Assembly (NCBI RefSeq): GCF_002979435.1
Contig: NZ_PCOV01000002.1
Coordinates: 248,001-312,000, forward strand
Direction: 5' to 3'
DNA: 64,000 nt
From: Microbacterium sp. MYb66
Lineage (GTDB): Bacteria; Actinomycetota; Actinomycetes; Actinomycetales; Microbacteriaceae
Part shown: piece after piece, positions 16,876-25,348 of the stretch
Position numbering within the stretch: position 1 is the stretch's first letter
Layout: every line of letters starts with the position of its first letter
Program-made: the position numbers and the translations under genes
The notes under the pieces: generated by a model
Told to the model about the DNA's origin: nothing
The model's input: only the letters and a program-made list of their open reading frames with translations
Database searches by the model: none

Positions 16876-17973
16876 ATGTCCCGTAGCGACACTTTGCGGT
16901 CAGATATCGCACGGCTCGAAAGCAAGAAGGCGACGCTGTCGGCGACCATCGCCAAGAACGAGAAGGCGGCTGCCACAGCCCGCGTCGCGGCTCAGAAGAA
17001 ACGCGACGCTGCAGCTCGGACGAAGAACGACAGCACGCGACGGTCGTCGCTGACGGCAGCGTCGCGCGAAGACACCAAGGTGGCCGCGGCGGAGAAGAAC
17101 ATCGCAGGGGCACGCAAAGACCTCGCGACGGTTGATAAGACCATCGCTTCGAAGATGGCATCATTGCGTTCCGCCGAGAGCAGCGAACAGCGTGCGACGG
17201 CTACCCGCGCGAGGCAGGAGGCGTCCAGTCGGCGGCAGGCAGAGCTCACCCACGCGCGGGCGGTCGCCCGCGCGAGCGTCCCGACCGTGATTCGATACAC
17301 GCCTGTTGAACCGCCGAAGCAGGAGAAGCTTCGCGTGCTGTACGTCACATCGAACCCGCGAGCTATCGAGTACGGGGAAGTCGACGAGGACGGCACCGTG
17401 AGCTACTCACGCGAGTGGCTGCGCGTGGAGCAGGAGTTGCGCCAGGTCAAGAAGTCACTCCGAGGATCCAGGTACCGCGACCAGGTCGAGGTTCTGCAGT
17501 TGCCAGCGGCGACCATCAACGATCTCATCGAGGGACTGAACGACCACCGTCCCCATGTGATTCACTTCTCCGGACATGCCAGTTACACGGGCCTCCTGAT
17601 GGAGAACGAGGCGGGTGACGAAGACGGTGCGGGGATCGATTTCAAGTTCCTCGCTCGGGTGCTGTCAGTCACCGACTCTCCGCCGGAGCTCGTGGTGTTG
17701 AACGCATGCGAGAGCCTCGGCGGTGCTGCCGAGCTTCTGACCGTCGCCCCCGTCATCATCGGAATGTCAGACACCATCGGGGACGACGCGGCGATTGTAT
17801 TCGCGTCCGCGTTCTACGCCGCCATCGCATCGGCGCAGTCGGTGGGGACCGCGCTCAGACAGGCGAAGGTGAAGATGGAGGCCGAGGGCGTCGGGGACCA
17901 TCACCTGCCGAAGTTGGGTAGCCGCGACGACGTCGATCCCGACGCCCTCGTACTCGTCGAACCAGCGAATTAG
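16876..17973 (+). CDS. CHAT-domain (caspase-like) cysteine protease with coiled-coil N-terminus
   Basis: A 365-residue protein. Residues about 1-135 form a long charged coiled coil rich in Lys, Ala, Arg and Ser. Residues about 150-360 form a CHAT peptidase domain: His234 in VIHFSGHAS and Cys278 in VVLNACES match the catalytic dyad, and the strand LRVLYVTSNPRA fits the start of the fold. CHAT proteases (as in TPR-CHAT/Craspase and bacterial gasdermin loci) cleave partner proteins when a sensor is triggered. The ATG at 16876 has GAGGA upstream. The adjacent Cas2-like gene and the unknown gene at 18133 may be sensor and substrate; that is inference. Confidence 0.82.
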   Translation: MSRSDTLRSDIARLESKKATLSATIAKNEKAAATARVAAQKKRDAAARTKNDSTRRSSLTAASREDTKVAAAEKNIAGARKDLATVDKTIASKMASLRSAESSEQRATATRARQEASSRRQAELTHARAVARASVPTVIRYTPVEPPKQEKLRVLYVTSNPRAIEYGEVDEDGTVSYSREWLRVEQELRQVKKSLRGSRYRDQVEVLQLPAATINDLIEGLNDHRPHVIHFSGHASYTGLLMENEAGDEDGAGIDFKFLARVLSVTDSPPELVVLNACESLGGAAELLTVAPVIIGMSDTIGDDAAIVFASAFYAAIASAQSVGTALRQAKVKMEAEGVGDHHLPKLGSRDDVDPDALVLVEPAN

Positions 17974-18132
17974 CGGCGGTGTCGGAAATCCTGACTACGG
18001 TTCGGAGCGTGGTCGACATCAGAACACAGTCCCGCAAGAACGCAACAGAAATCCGTTTGTTCCGGCGGGGGCTGTTCTCTCATTCACGAGGCGGACTCCT
18101 GCGCGTGGGTCGAGTCCGGAGACATTCAGCAG

Positions 18133-18519
18133 ATGCCAGCGCTGAAACTGCTCGGGCCTCTCCCGTCGGTCGCAGATAGGCACGCGGAGCTCACGGTCAT
18201 CGGCGACACCGTTGACCAAACGGCGATGATGGATGACGCCGCGCTCGATGGCGTGGTGCTCACCTTGTCGGTTGCTGCGCGCCACTGGCTTCTTGGCACC
18301 CGTCTGCCCGTCAGCCACGAGGAAGCAGAAGCATGGGTCCGCGAGATCGTCGGGGACGTGTGGGCAGAGCATGTCCTCCCTGCCGGGGCACTGAGCACGA
18401 GACGCTCCGAGCGGTCGCGCGCGACGCGTCTGACGACGCAGTTCTTCTACCTGTTCATCGGAGCAGATGGGCGCCCACAGGACGCTCCTGCCTCTTTCAT
18501 GGAGAGGTTGAGCGCATGA
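18133..18519 (+). CDS. Hypothetical protein downstream of the CHAT protease
   Basis: A 128-residue protein with no recognised family. It contains HWLLGTRLPVSHEEAEAWVR and a hydrophobic QFFYLFIG segment near the C-terminus (about residues 105-112). A GGAGA ribosome site lies 11 bases before the ATG at 18133; the frame is open upstream to 17991 without any ATG, GTG or TTG. It starts 159 bp after the CHAT gene, same strand, so co-transcription is likely and it could be the protease's target or sensor. That role is speculation. Confidence 0.5.
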   Translation: MPALKLLGPLPSVADRHAELTVIGDTVDQTAMMDDAALDGVVLTLSVAARHWLLGTRLPVSHEEAEAWVREIVGDVWAEHVLPAGALSTRRSERSRATRLTTQFFYLFIGADGRPQDAPASFMERLSA

Positions 18520-18548
18520 CCAAGCTCGCACACGAGGCTCCGAACTGA

Positions 18549-18916
18549 ACGCCTAACACGCTTGCCCAGCCTGCAATCGGGCGCTCATTAGCGCCATCTG
18601 CGTGCGCTGAGTCTGTAGATCGACAACCACACATGAGCGGACGCAGCAACCCCTCGCGATGCCGAAGACCAGTTCAGCGCCACCGAGTACGTCCGCGAGA
18701 TCGCAGGCCTATCGGTGGCCAGCGCCGGCGACACAGACGGCCTGCAACTAGCGGTGCAACGCATCAGCCTGGACCCCTAAGGTCGCGTCCGGCCGTTGGC
18801 GGCCCATCGATTCAGACGACTAGACACGAGTGCCGGTCTCTCGGACGCGCAAGGTGGTCACAGCCCCCACCCGCCGTCAACTTCGCTGTACAGTCAGACC
18901 GATTGGGGATGGGGAC
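18549..18916. other. Non-coding stretch with a possible gene remnant
   Basis: No complete gene is seen here. A plus-strand frame at 18637-18780 lacks a start codon but has protein-like sequence (FSATEYVREIAGLSVAS, then GLQLAVQRISLDP before the stop), so it may be the 3' remnant of a lost gene. The rest probably holds the promoter of the gene at 18917. Confidence 0.35.
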
Positions 18917-19468
18917 ATGGGGACAACAGCGAACTTTCAAGTACTGAGAAGCGCGGTCATCGCGGCGTCAGACGCAGACACCTGGAAGAAGGCGCTGCTC
19001 GAGTGGGACGTGACGTCACTGGAGGAGCATCCGACGAGCGATGGCGTGTGCGTATGCGGTCAGACCGGGCTGCTGTGGATGTACACCATCGCCAACGAGG
19101 TCAACGGCGCGGAGCTCTACCCGATTGGCAGCTCGTGCGTGGAGCACTTCGGTCGCACCGACCTCAACCGTCGAGTCGATGTGCTCTACAAGCTCGCCTT
19201 TGTGCAGGCCGCGGCGAACGCCGGTAAGGCCGTGGAGATGACGACCGAGTTCTTCTCACGTGCAGCGTTGAAGTTTCTCTTCGAGGAAGGCGCGTTCACC
19301 CCTGACAGCTACAACTATGGGGACGGGGCGAATGACTATGAGTTCCTACTCAAGATGTTCGGCAAGCGGGACAAGACCACCATCACCTCGAAGCAGCGGT
19401 ACAAGATCCGTAAGTTGGTCTCGGACAAGATCATCCCGTTCGTCCTGGCTGACCCTCGCGTGGTCTAA
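18917..19468 (+). CDS. Putative zinc-binding hypothetical protein
   Basis: A 183-residue soluble protein. Near residues 43-75 it has GVCVCGQTGLLWMYTI, then ELYPIGSSCVEHFGR: a C-x-C-G pair followed by a later Gly-x-x-Cys. Phage and plasmid proteins with a small treble-clef-like zinc site show this layout. The C-terminal half is helical and basic, ending in a segment predicted to bind nucleic acid or a partner (TITSKQRYKIRKLVSDKI). The ATG at 18917 follows a G-rich purine stretch. Function unknown. Confidence 0.55.
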   Translation: MGTTANFQVLRSAVIAASDADTWKKALLEWDVTSLEEHPTSDGVCVCGQTGLLWMYTIANEVNGAELYPIGSSCVEHFGRTDLNRRVDVLYKLAFVQAAANAGKAVEMTTEFFSRAALKFLFEEGAFTPDSYNYGDGANDYEFLLKMFGKRDKTTITSKQRYKIRKLVSDKIIPFVLADPRVV

Positions 19469-19582
19469 TACGGCGTCCGAACGTGCCGATCTCCTCGAAG
19501 GCCACAGCCTTCCCACGTGAGAGCATCCCGAAGACGCAGTCAGGTCGATTCCCGCAGCCGAATTCCTCGGATCGGCGTCCCC

Positions 19583-20158
19583 CTAACGTAAGAAGAGCGA
19601 ACCCACGACTCCGGCGGCAATCGAAGCGACGGCGCCTACAACCGGCGTCGCCCATCTCGCTAGGCTTGCCACCCGCTCCATCTTCTTCAGTGCTTCAGGA
19701 CTGAGCTCCGACGCTTGTTCGCGGCGGGGGGTGAAAGCCTCCTCTAGTTCATCCCCGAACGCATCGCCTCGTTCCCGGCGCCGCCGCAAGAACTGTTCGA
19801 CGAGCCGGGCTATACCCTCGGCGCTAACCGCAGCACCGCCCGTGGCCCGTGAACGCTCTTCCCGCACAATGCTGCTTAGGCGTCGCCTCTCAAGGGAGTG
19901 GACGAGCAAACGGGTCACCCACCAGATGATTCCAATAACAAGCACCATGGCGATGCCGATGAGGATCGGGATCCCGACAGACGCATCCAACTGCCCCGCG
20001 AGCATCAAATAGATCAGCGATGGAACGCCGAGGAGAATCAGCGTGAGCGCACCCGCGATGGTCCGGGTTGCGACTTCGCGCCAAAACTTCTCGTCCCGCG
20101 CCCATTCCGCTGGCCAGTCAATCGCGCGCGAGGACCGTGGCGGGGGCGTGTCAGTCAT
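19583..20158 (-). CDS. Hypothetical membrane protein
   Basis: A 191-residue protein with two adjacent TM helices (about residues 32-55 and 62-84), a long basic helical cytoplasmic part (about 90-165) and a third hydrophobic segment at the C-terminus (about 168-190). A TATTCT -10 box at 20165-20170 lies six bases before the ATG, so the transcript is probably leaderless. It follows the DUF4209 gene on the same strand with a 40-bp gap and may be its membrane partner. No family recognised. Confidence 0.6.
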   Translation of the reverse strand: MTDTPPPRSSRAIDWPAEWARDEKFWREVATRTIAGALTLILLGVPSLIYLMLAGQLDASVGIPILIGIAMVLVIGIIWWVTRLLVHSLERRRLSSIVREERSRATGGAAVSAEGIARLVEQFLRRRRERGDAFGDELEEAFTPRREQASELSPEALKKMERVASLARWATPVVGAVASIAAGVVGSLFLR

Positions 20159-20198
20159 CTCGTCAGAATATCCACACGCGGCCGCAGCGCTAACGCGG

Positions 20199-21914
20199 CT
20201 ACTCGCTGTCTCGGCTCCAGAACGGCACGGTCACGATTCGTAGCATCAGCCACCACGAGTACAGCCCCACGACCGAACCACGCATCGAGTCCACGACGAG
20301 ACCGTGTGCAACGTTGTGTCGAAGGTTCGCGCCGAAACGTCCGGCGAAGACAGTGCGCAGTTCGTAGATGAGGTCCACCCCAAACACGTCTGCGGCCTCA
20401 GGCTTGTCGAGCAGCGCTGGCAGAGCGATCTCGTCCTCAATGCCGTCGCGGTCGAGATGAGTGGTGTGCACTCCGGCACCCTTGAGGTGGTGCCGAACCA
20501 GAGCTTCCATCCGAGGGACAAGGATGTGCACGGCAGCATCGAGATCCATGTTCCATCCGGCGAACAGCCCCGAGGCAAACAACTGCTCCTGCCCGGATGG
20601 AACGACGGCAGAGTCGAACGCCAACTGCACGAAGTCGCTCCTGCTCAACGAGTGCTCTGCTCGGGCAACGCGCAATGCTGGGAGAATCTGACCTAGAACA
20701 GCGATGCTACGTCGAGTGTGAGCAAGCTCACCCATCTGTCGTTCGACAGCTTCCTCAGCCGTGGCCTTATCCGCGACGCGCCCATCGTGCGTGAGGCTGG
20801 TGGTGGGAAGCATCAGCATGAGGGTGCTATCGAGAATCTGTTCAGCAAGCTCGCGTTCGGCGGCCTCGGTCGTCAGGCTGGCGACTTGCGCGAGACGGAG
20901 CAGTGCCTCACCTGCGCCCACGCCGGTCACAACACGGCGGGCAGCTTCCGCATACTCGCCGAGTGGCAATTCTGTAGACGTGAACTCCGTCATCTCGTCG
21001 ACGGCCTCTTCGCCGAGTTCGGCGATTCGAGAGCGCAGCTCCGCGATGCGACGTTCGACGCTCAAACGCTCTCGATGCTTCCGAGGGATTGAGCGTAGGA
21101 CTTGAACCGCGGATTCGAGGAAGGAGGCCGCGACAAACGCGCTGCGGGCTGGCGCCTCAAGTCTCGCATCAGCCTCGGCGACCCACAGGTCCGCGACCTC
21201 CGCGGTTAGGTCTTGCTTCGAGTCGTCATTGTCCTCCCACAGCTGCAACTCTCGAATTAGATTTCGTTCAAGGCCGTGTTCCCGCGCAGCGGTCGCATCT
21301 CGCCGCGCGGTGTTGATGTTGGCTACCACGACGTCACGGTCCTCGGACGATGGTCGAGACACCCTGAGCAGCTCGCAGAGGGCGAGAAGCTCCCCCGGCG
21401 ACGATGCACCTGCGTCGAGCGACGTGCGCGCGACATCGCGCACACGCGCTATCCGTTCTCCCTTGTCTGAGCCTTGGAATCGCGTTGACAGCTCCAGCGC
21501 TCTGTGGAGGAGGTCATCCGCTTTGTGCCAGTCGACGCTGGATGCAAGCTCCAGGTACGCGTCAATGGCGAGATGCACATGCTCGATGCGCTCTTTCCCC
21601 TTGGTGAACTCCCACAGAACATCATGCACCCGTGCAGTCACAGCGACGTTGGCGGTCTTCACAGATCGGAGGAGCACGATGTCGTCGCGAGTGATCTGAG
21701 CCGTCGTGAAAGTAGAGGTACCTGCGAACTCGCCGAGCGGCTGAAACCTCGCCCGGTCTCCCCCATTCCGTATGAGCATCATCGACGTGACCTTCGCCAG
21801 GATGCCGAACTCCGGCGCAGCGTCGGCACGTTCACGGAATTGGCTGAAGAGTTCGTAGTAGTCGGCCGAGTCTCCGGCGACTGAGTCGACCGAATTCGAG
21901 TTGTCGTCTGCCAT
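20199..21914 (-). CDS. DUF4209-type protein with HEPN-like R-x4-H motif
   Basis: A 571-residue largely helical protein. The C-terminal ~100 residues match the DUF4209 style, with LRHNVAHGL near the end: Arg532 and His537 form an R-x4-H motif typical of HEPN-fold RNases. The longer N-terminal part resembles helical repeats and may be the sensor. A TAGTGT -10 box at 21921-21926 lies six bases before the ATG, so a leaderless mRNA is likely. With the downstream membrane protein it could form a two-gene abortive-infection unit. The DUF4209 assignment is by motif memory, not by search. Confidence 0.68.
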   Translation of the reverse strand: MADDNSNSVDSVAGDSADYYELFSQFRERADAAPEFGILAKVTSMMLIRNGGDRARFQPLGEFAGTSTFTTAQITRDDIVLLRSVKTANVAVTARVHDVLWEFTKGKERIEHVHLAIDAYLELASSVDWHKADDLLHRALELSTRFQGSDKGERIARVRDVARTSLDAGASSPGELLALCELLRVSRPSSEDRDVVVANINTARRDATAAREHGLERNLIRELQLWEDNDDSKQDLTAEVADLWVAEADARLEAPARSAFVAASFLESAVQVLRSIPRKHRERLSVERRIAELRSRIAELGEEAVDEMTEFTSTELPLGEYAEAARRVVTGVGAGEALLRLAQVASLTTEAAERELAEQILDSTLMLMLPTTSLTHDGRVADKATAEEAVERQMGELAHTRRSIAVLGQILPALRVARAEHSLSRSDFVQLAFDSAVVPSGQEQLFASGLFAGWNMDLDAAVHILVPRMEALVRHHLKGAGVHTTHLDRDGIEDEIALPALLDKPEAADVFGVDLIYELRTVFAGRFGANLRHNVAHGLVVDSMRGSVVGLYSWWLMLRIVTVPFWSRDSE

Positions 21915-22026
21915 GCGACCACACTATTGGCTGGCTCAGCACCGCAGACGGCGACGCATCTCGCCCTGACAGGCGCTGCCAACGCACCGGCATGGCGGGA
22001 TCACGCACAGGCGTTTCCCTCCGCTT

Positions 22027-22161
22027 CGGTCAACCCCTTGTCGAAGTGGCCGGCTCGAAGGATATCGATGGCTCGGGACGGATCGACGTCGGGAAGCGCG
22101 CTGCTTAGCCACGGCGCTCACGCCCATCGGCTGGGGTTTCTCCGCCGGTCAACCCCTTGGT
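22027..22161. repeat. Direct repeat of 14 bp downstream of the VbhA-like gene
   Basis: CGGTCAACCCCTTG occurs at 22027-22040 and 22148-22161, each followed within a few bases by TGTCGAAG or TCGAAG. On the minus strand both read out as ...KGLT, suggesting a duplicated fragment of the antitoxin 3' region. Confidence 0.6.
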
Positions 22162-22188
22162 ATGTCGAAGGATCACGTCCTGAATGAG

Positions 22189-22341
22189 CTAGTCGAGGGT
22201 GCGCCGACCTTCGACGTAGTTCCACCCATCGCGAATAGCGTCCGGAGATGGTTGTAATCCGTCGAGGTGGCAGGAGTGGAACGCTTCGAGGACGCCGTTG
22301 AGCCGTTCCTCCCGCGTGCGAATGTGCCCATCATTACTCAC
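22189..22341 (-). CDS. VbhA-like antitoxin, cut short by an in-frame TAG
   Basis: A 50-codon minus-strand frame with the antitoxin VbhA pattern (REERLNGVLEAFHSCHLDGL then SPDAIRDGWNYVEGRRTLD); in VbhA, this motif blocks Fic toxins. The GTG at 22341 lies inside the last codons of the metallophosphoesterase gene, so translation is coupled. Codon 51 is TAG where the family normally has Glu; reading through it continues LIQDVILRHTKGLT to a stop at 22105, as a full-length family member would. Either a nonsense mutation or a shortened protein. No Fic gene is nearby. Confidence 0.6.
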   Translation of the reverse strand: MSNDGHIRTREERLNGVLEAFHSCHLDGLQPSPDAIRDGWNYVEGRRTLD

Positions 22342-23149
22342 CAGGAAAGGCCGCCGCCCTCATCTGCTGGACGGTCGGAACTTCTAGTCGCAACGTGCTC
22401 AGATCAAGGAAAGCGAGACCGCCCTGCATCGTGTCACGTCCGAAGCTCGCGACGCGACGCCCATCCTTCTTCGCCCTGCCGCCGGCGACGTGCATGTGGC
22501 CGTGCATCAGAAGTTCAGGTTGGACCGCGTCCCAGACCTTTGCCACTCGCGCTCGTGACTCCTGGGACTCCGCCAGCGTCTCTTCTGGGAACCCCATCGG
22601 GTTCGTGCGCAGCACCTCACGCACCGCACGCACCGGCGTGCGAGCCGGTGATTCATGGGTCATCATCAGGTCCGCCACACCGCCTTCGATAGCCTTTGCG
22701 ACATGGTCATCTGCGATGGCCTCGTCCGGCCACCACCCGGCGCCGCTTATGCGCCAGAGCCGGTCAACGGATGCGACGCCTCCAAGCGAGATGACCGAGC
22801 GTCCACCGATGGTCAGTCTGGCGGGGCGCGGGAGCAGCCAGGTCGTTGCGGAGACGCGCACCGCCGCTCCTGGCCGTCGCTCAAGCAACGGCGTGATCTC
22901 GGACCAAGGCTCGTGGTTGCCCAACGTGACGTAGATCCGGGTGATGCTGGTGCCGGCGAAGACCTCATCTGTGACCGACGGGTCCATCCACCAGTCTCCG
23001 AGCTGCAGAATCGTTGTGACCTCAGGCGCGAGCGCGGGCAAGACCTTCGCGAGCGTTCTGAGCCAGCCGACGTTGCCGTGCCAGTCTCCGCACACCGCCA
23101 CGCGCTGGTCATCCAGCACTATGCGATCTGTGTACTCGAACGCTTCCAT
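22334..23149 (-). CDS. Metallophosphoesterase
   Basis: A 271-residue calcineurin-like phosphoesterase. All metal motifs are present: GDWHGN (Asp22, His24), LGDW (Asp52), GNHE (Asn78, His79), MTHES and MHGHMHV near residue 230. It should hydrolyse phosphate esters with two metal ions; the substrate could be a nucleotide, protein or nucleic acid. The ATG at 23149 is chosen because GGAGG lies seven bases upstream; the frame is open to 23305. The 3' end overlaps the VbhA-like gene, suggesting the pair works as a toxin-antitoxin-like or defence unit. Confidence 0.85.
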   Translation of the reverse strand: MEAFEYTDRIVLDDQRVAVCGDWHGNVGWLRTLAKVLPALAPEVTTILQLGDWWMDPSVTDEVFAGTSITRIYVTLGNHEPWSEITPLLERRPGAAVRVSATTWLLPRPARLTIGGRSVISLGGVASVDRLWRISGAGWWPDEAIADDHVAKAIEGGVADLMMTHESPARTPVRAVREVLRTNPMGFPEETLAESQESRARVAKVWDAVQPELLMHGHMHVAGGRAKKDGRRVASFGRDTMQGGLAFLDLSTLRLEVPTVQQMRAAAFPGE

Positions 23150-23458
23150 GGCCACGCCTCCGTCGGTCGTCGCTGAAGCATAGCAATTCAGCGGATTACA
23201 TTCCGCAATTCCAGACAGCTTGCCGCTTTCACCCACCTCTGCACTCGTTTCACGCGACGTTCGGCGACCAGGAGGGGGATCCCCGACGAAGACAGCGGTC
23301 ACCACGCTGCGGGACGCGTCGACGAGCGAGAGACGATGAACGACTTCGTTGACGGGCGCTGCCTATCGGTCGTCTCGCAATCTCGATACCAACGCCGAAC
23401 CCGATAGGCTCCGAGCCACGGGCTCTGGGAGGAGTCTTGGTGCGCGCCGCAAGCGCCA
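23150..23458. promoter_or_regulatory. Divergent intergenic region with an imperfect dyad
   Basis: This 309-bp gap separates the divergent metallophosphoesterase and IF2_N-ATPase genes and holds no gene. An imperfect AT-rich dyad at 23185-23210 (AATT-ca-GCGGA / TCCGC-AATT) lies 36 bp before the metallophosphoesterase start and could be an operator. A GGAGGAG at about 23428-23434 is too far from the next start to serve it. Confidence 0.35.
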
Positions 23459-25348
23459 ATGAAACCGAAGGACGAGATTTTGGCGAAGCCACGTGTGCAT
23501 GAGATTGCTGCCGAACTAGGAGTCGATCCGCGTGAGCTGCTGACTCGTCTGAAGGACATGGGCGAGTTCGTCAAGAGTCCCTCTTCCACCATCGAGCCAC
23601 CCGTCGCACGCCGACTGGCTGCGACCTACGGGGCAACGCTCGCCTCGCGTCAGTCACCTCCATCACCAGTACGTCGACGTCCTTCGCCTCCGAGGCCGGG
23701 TGTAGTAGAAGCACAGCGGAACAAGGTTCGCAATCCCTTCTCGTTGGATCCCGCGGAAGTCCTCGCGGTCGACCCCTCTGCTCCTTCCAGTCGCGAGTTT
23801 GGCTGGCACTCGAACCCCGTCAAAGCGCCAACTCAATCAGACCTCGTTGCGGCCATCGCCAAGGCAGAGAGTAAGAACAGCTTCCCCGCGATGGCGGACC
23901 ATCGAAGCGCTCTTGCGCGGCTCGGTTCGCAGGTTGTATATGTCGCACCAGCGAAGAATCAGACACTCGGCGGGTCGACAGTTGCGCTCGTTCGTTTCAG
24001 CGGAGCCATTGAATCCGCGTTCGGCTTCACCCGAGAAGTGATGGTGCTTTACACGCCCTACCCAGATCTCCAGATCCGCACATATGAGGCGGCCTTCGAA
24101 GAACTGCGCTCGCTGAAACGCAATGTCACCCCCGACGTGATTTTCATCTGGTCTAGAGATCATCGAGCGCAACTAAAGCTCGACGATTGGTCCGTCCCGG
24201 GCAGGCTCGCGATCCCCTGGGCGTTCGACGAAGAAAACCCCGTGGGTCTCGTGTCCCTGCTGAGAGAACACCTACACGCGAGGGATCTGTTCAACGAGAC
24301 GACGCCGGTGTCCGGGGCGACATTTTTCGGTCGAAAGACCTTGCTTCAGACTCTCAGGGAAGACGTTCTCAGCCAGAGTGTCTCAGGCATCTTCGGGCTG
24401 CGGAAGGCAGGGAAGACCAGCGTCCTCTATGAACTTCGCGAGAATCTCGTGGCAGACAACGTCATCTCTGTCCTGATCGACCTTGAGTCATATCCTTCTC
24501 CGCCCGAGGACCCAGTCGACGACATCCTCGCCGATGTGCGGGCTCGGCTACTCGACGAGTTACGTCGACGCAAGCTCAGCGCGAGCAAGTTGGCGCAGAT
24601 CCCCGAATATCCTTCCATCCAGCAGTTCAAGAGCGCGCTCCAGACCCTGGCGCGAAAGCTGGAGCAGGATGACTACCGTCTACTCATCATGCTCGACGAA
24701 ATCGAGTACCTGACGCCTGCTGGCGTCGACGTGGCCGAGGGCCCGATGCCCCGCATCTCTCAACTTCTCGCCGCACTCCGCGGTGTGGTGCAAGAGAGCT
24801 CGAACTTCACCTTCCTGCTGTCCGGACTCACGAGCGCCATACTCGAGAGCGGCCGGCTCTACGGCCGACCAAACCCGCTCTTCTCCTGGGCAAAGCTCAG
24901 ATACGTCGGCCCACTGGAGTCAGGTGAGGCAGATCGCCTCGCGACAAACTTGGGCGCTCGTATGGGAATCGCCATTGACCCGGGCGCTCTCAGCTCCTTC
25001 TACGAAGCGTCTGGCGGCCACGCATACCTCTACCGCAACCTCGCTTCGACGGTTGTGGCGAGTCTTCCAATGGATGTAATGCAACGTCGGATCACACGCG
25101 CGACCGTACTCCGCCATTTCGAGGACTGGTCCATTGCGGTACGAGGCCACGTACGCGAAATGCTCGACCACGTGGATCGGTACTATCCCAACGAGGGAGT
25201 CGTTCTCACACTCATGCGCGAACATCCTGCGGAGATGGCCGAGCTTGTGAAAGAAGAGCCAGAAGCGGCTCGCCGCCTCCGCAATCTGGGCATCCTGCAG
25301 ACAGCCGACGGCATCGACGAGCTCAGCGTCCTGTTGGAGCTCGCGTGA
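23459..25348 (+). CDS. ATPase with N-terminal IF-2-like (IF2_N) domain
   Basis: A 629-residue protein. Residues about 8-57 are nearly the first domain of bacterial translation initiation factor IF-2 ([20 protein letters not shown] then [17 protein letters not shown]). A P-loop ATPase follows: Walker A GLRKAGKT at 313-320, Walker [10 protein letters not shown] with Asp413-Glu414, then a helical C-terminal region, like STAND/AAA_35-type NTPases. The middle (about 130-270) is unrecognised. TTG at 23480, with AAGGA seven bases upstream, would start the protein as IF-2 does and is a serious alternative start. GTGA overlap with the nuclease gene shows a two-gene operon. Probably a phage-sensing ATPase; role inferred. 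Confidence 0.8.
   Translation: MKPKDEILAKPRVHEIAAELGVDPRELLTRLKDMGEFVKSPSSTIEPPVARRLAATYGATLASRQSPPSPVRRRPSPPRPGVVEAQRNKVRNPFSLDPAEVLAVDPSAPSSREFGWHSNPVKAPTQSDLVAAIAKAESKNSFPAMADHRSALARLGSQVVYVAPAKNQTLGGSTVALVRFSGAIESAFGFTREVMVLYTPYPDLQIRTYEAAFEELRSLKRNVTPDVIFIWSRDHRAQLKLDDWSVPGRLAIPWAFDEENPVGLVSLLREHLHARDLFNETTPVSGATFFGRKTLLQTLREDVLSQSVSGIFGLRKAGKTSVLYELRENLVADNVISVLIDLESYPSPPEDPVDDILADVRARLLDELRRRKLSASKLAQIPEYPSIQQFKSALQTLARKLEQDDYRLLIMLDEIEYLTPAGVDVAEGPMPRISQLLAALRGVVQESSNFTFLLSGLTSAILESGRLYGRPNPLFSWAKLRYVGPLESGEADRLATNLGARMGIAIDPGALSSFYEASGGHAYLYRNLASTVVASLPMDVMQRRITRATVLRHFEDWSIAVRGHVREMLDHVDRYYPNEGVVLTLMREHPAEMAELVKEEPEAARRLRNLGILQTADGIDELSVLLELA

Noticed and set aside
18019..18531. Minus-strand frame of 170 residues opposite the gene at 18133
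   Set aside because: Arg/Cys-rich composition without motifs; the plus-strand protein looks more natural and follows the operon direction.
18516..18548. Ten-codon frame MTKLAHEAPN overlapping the previous stop (ATGA)
   Set aside because: Too short to support; may be chance.
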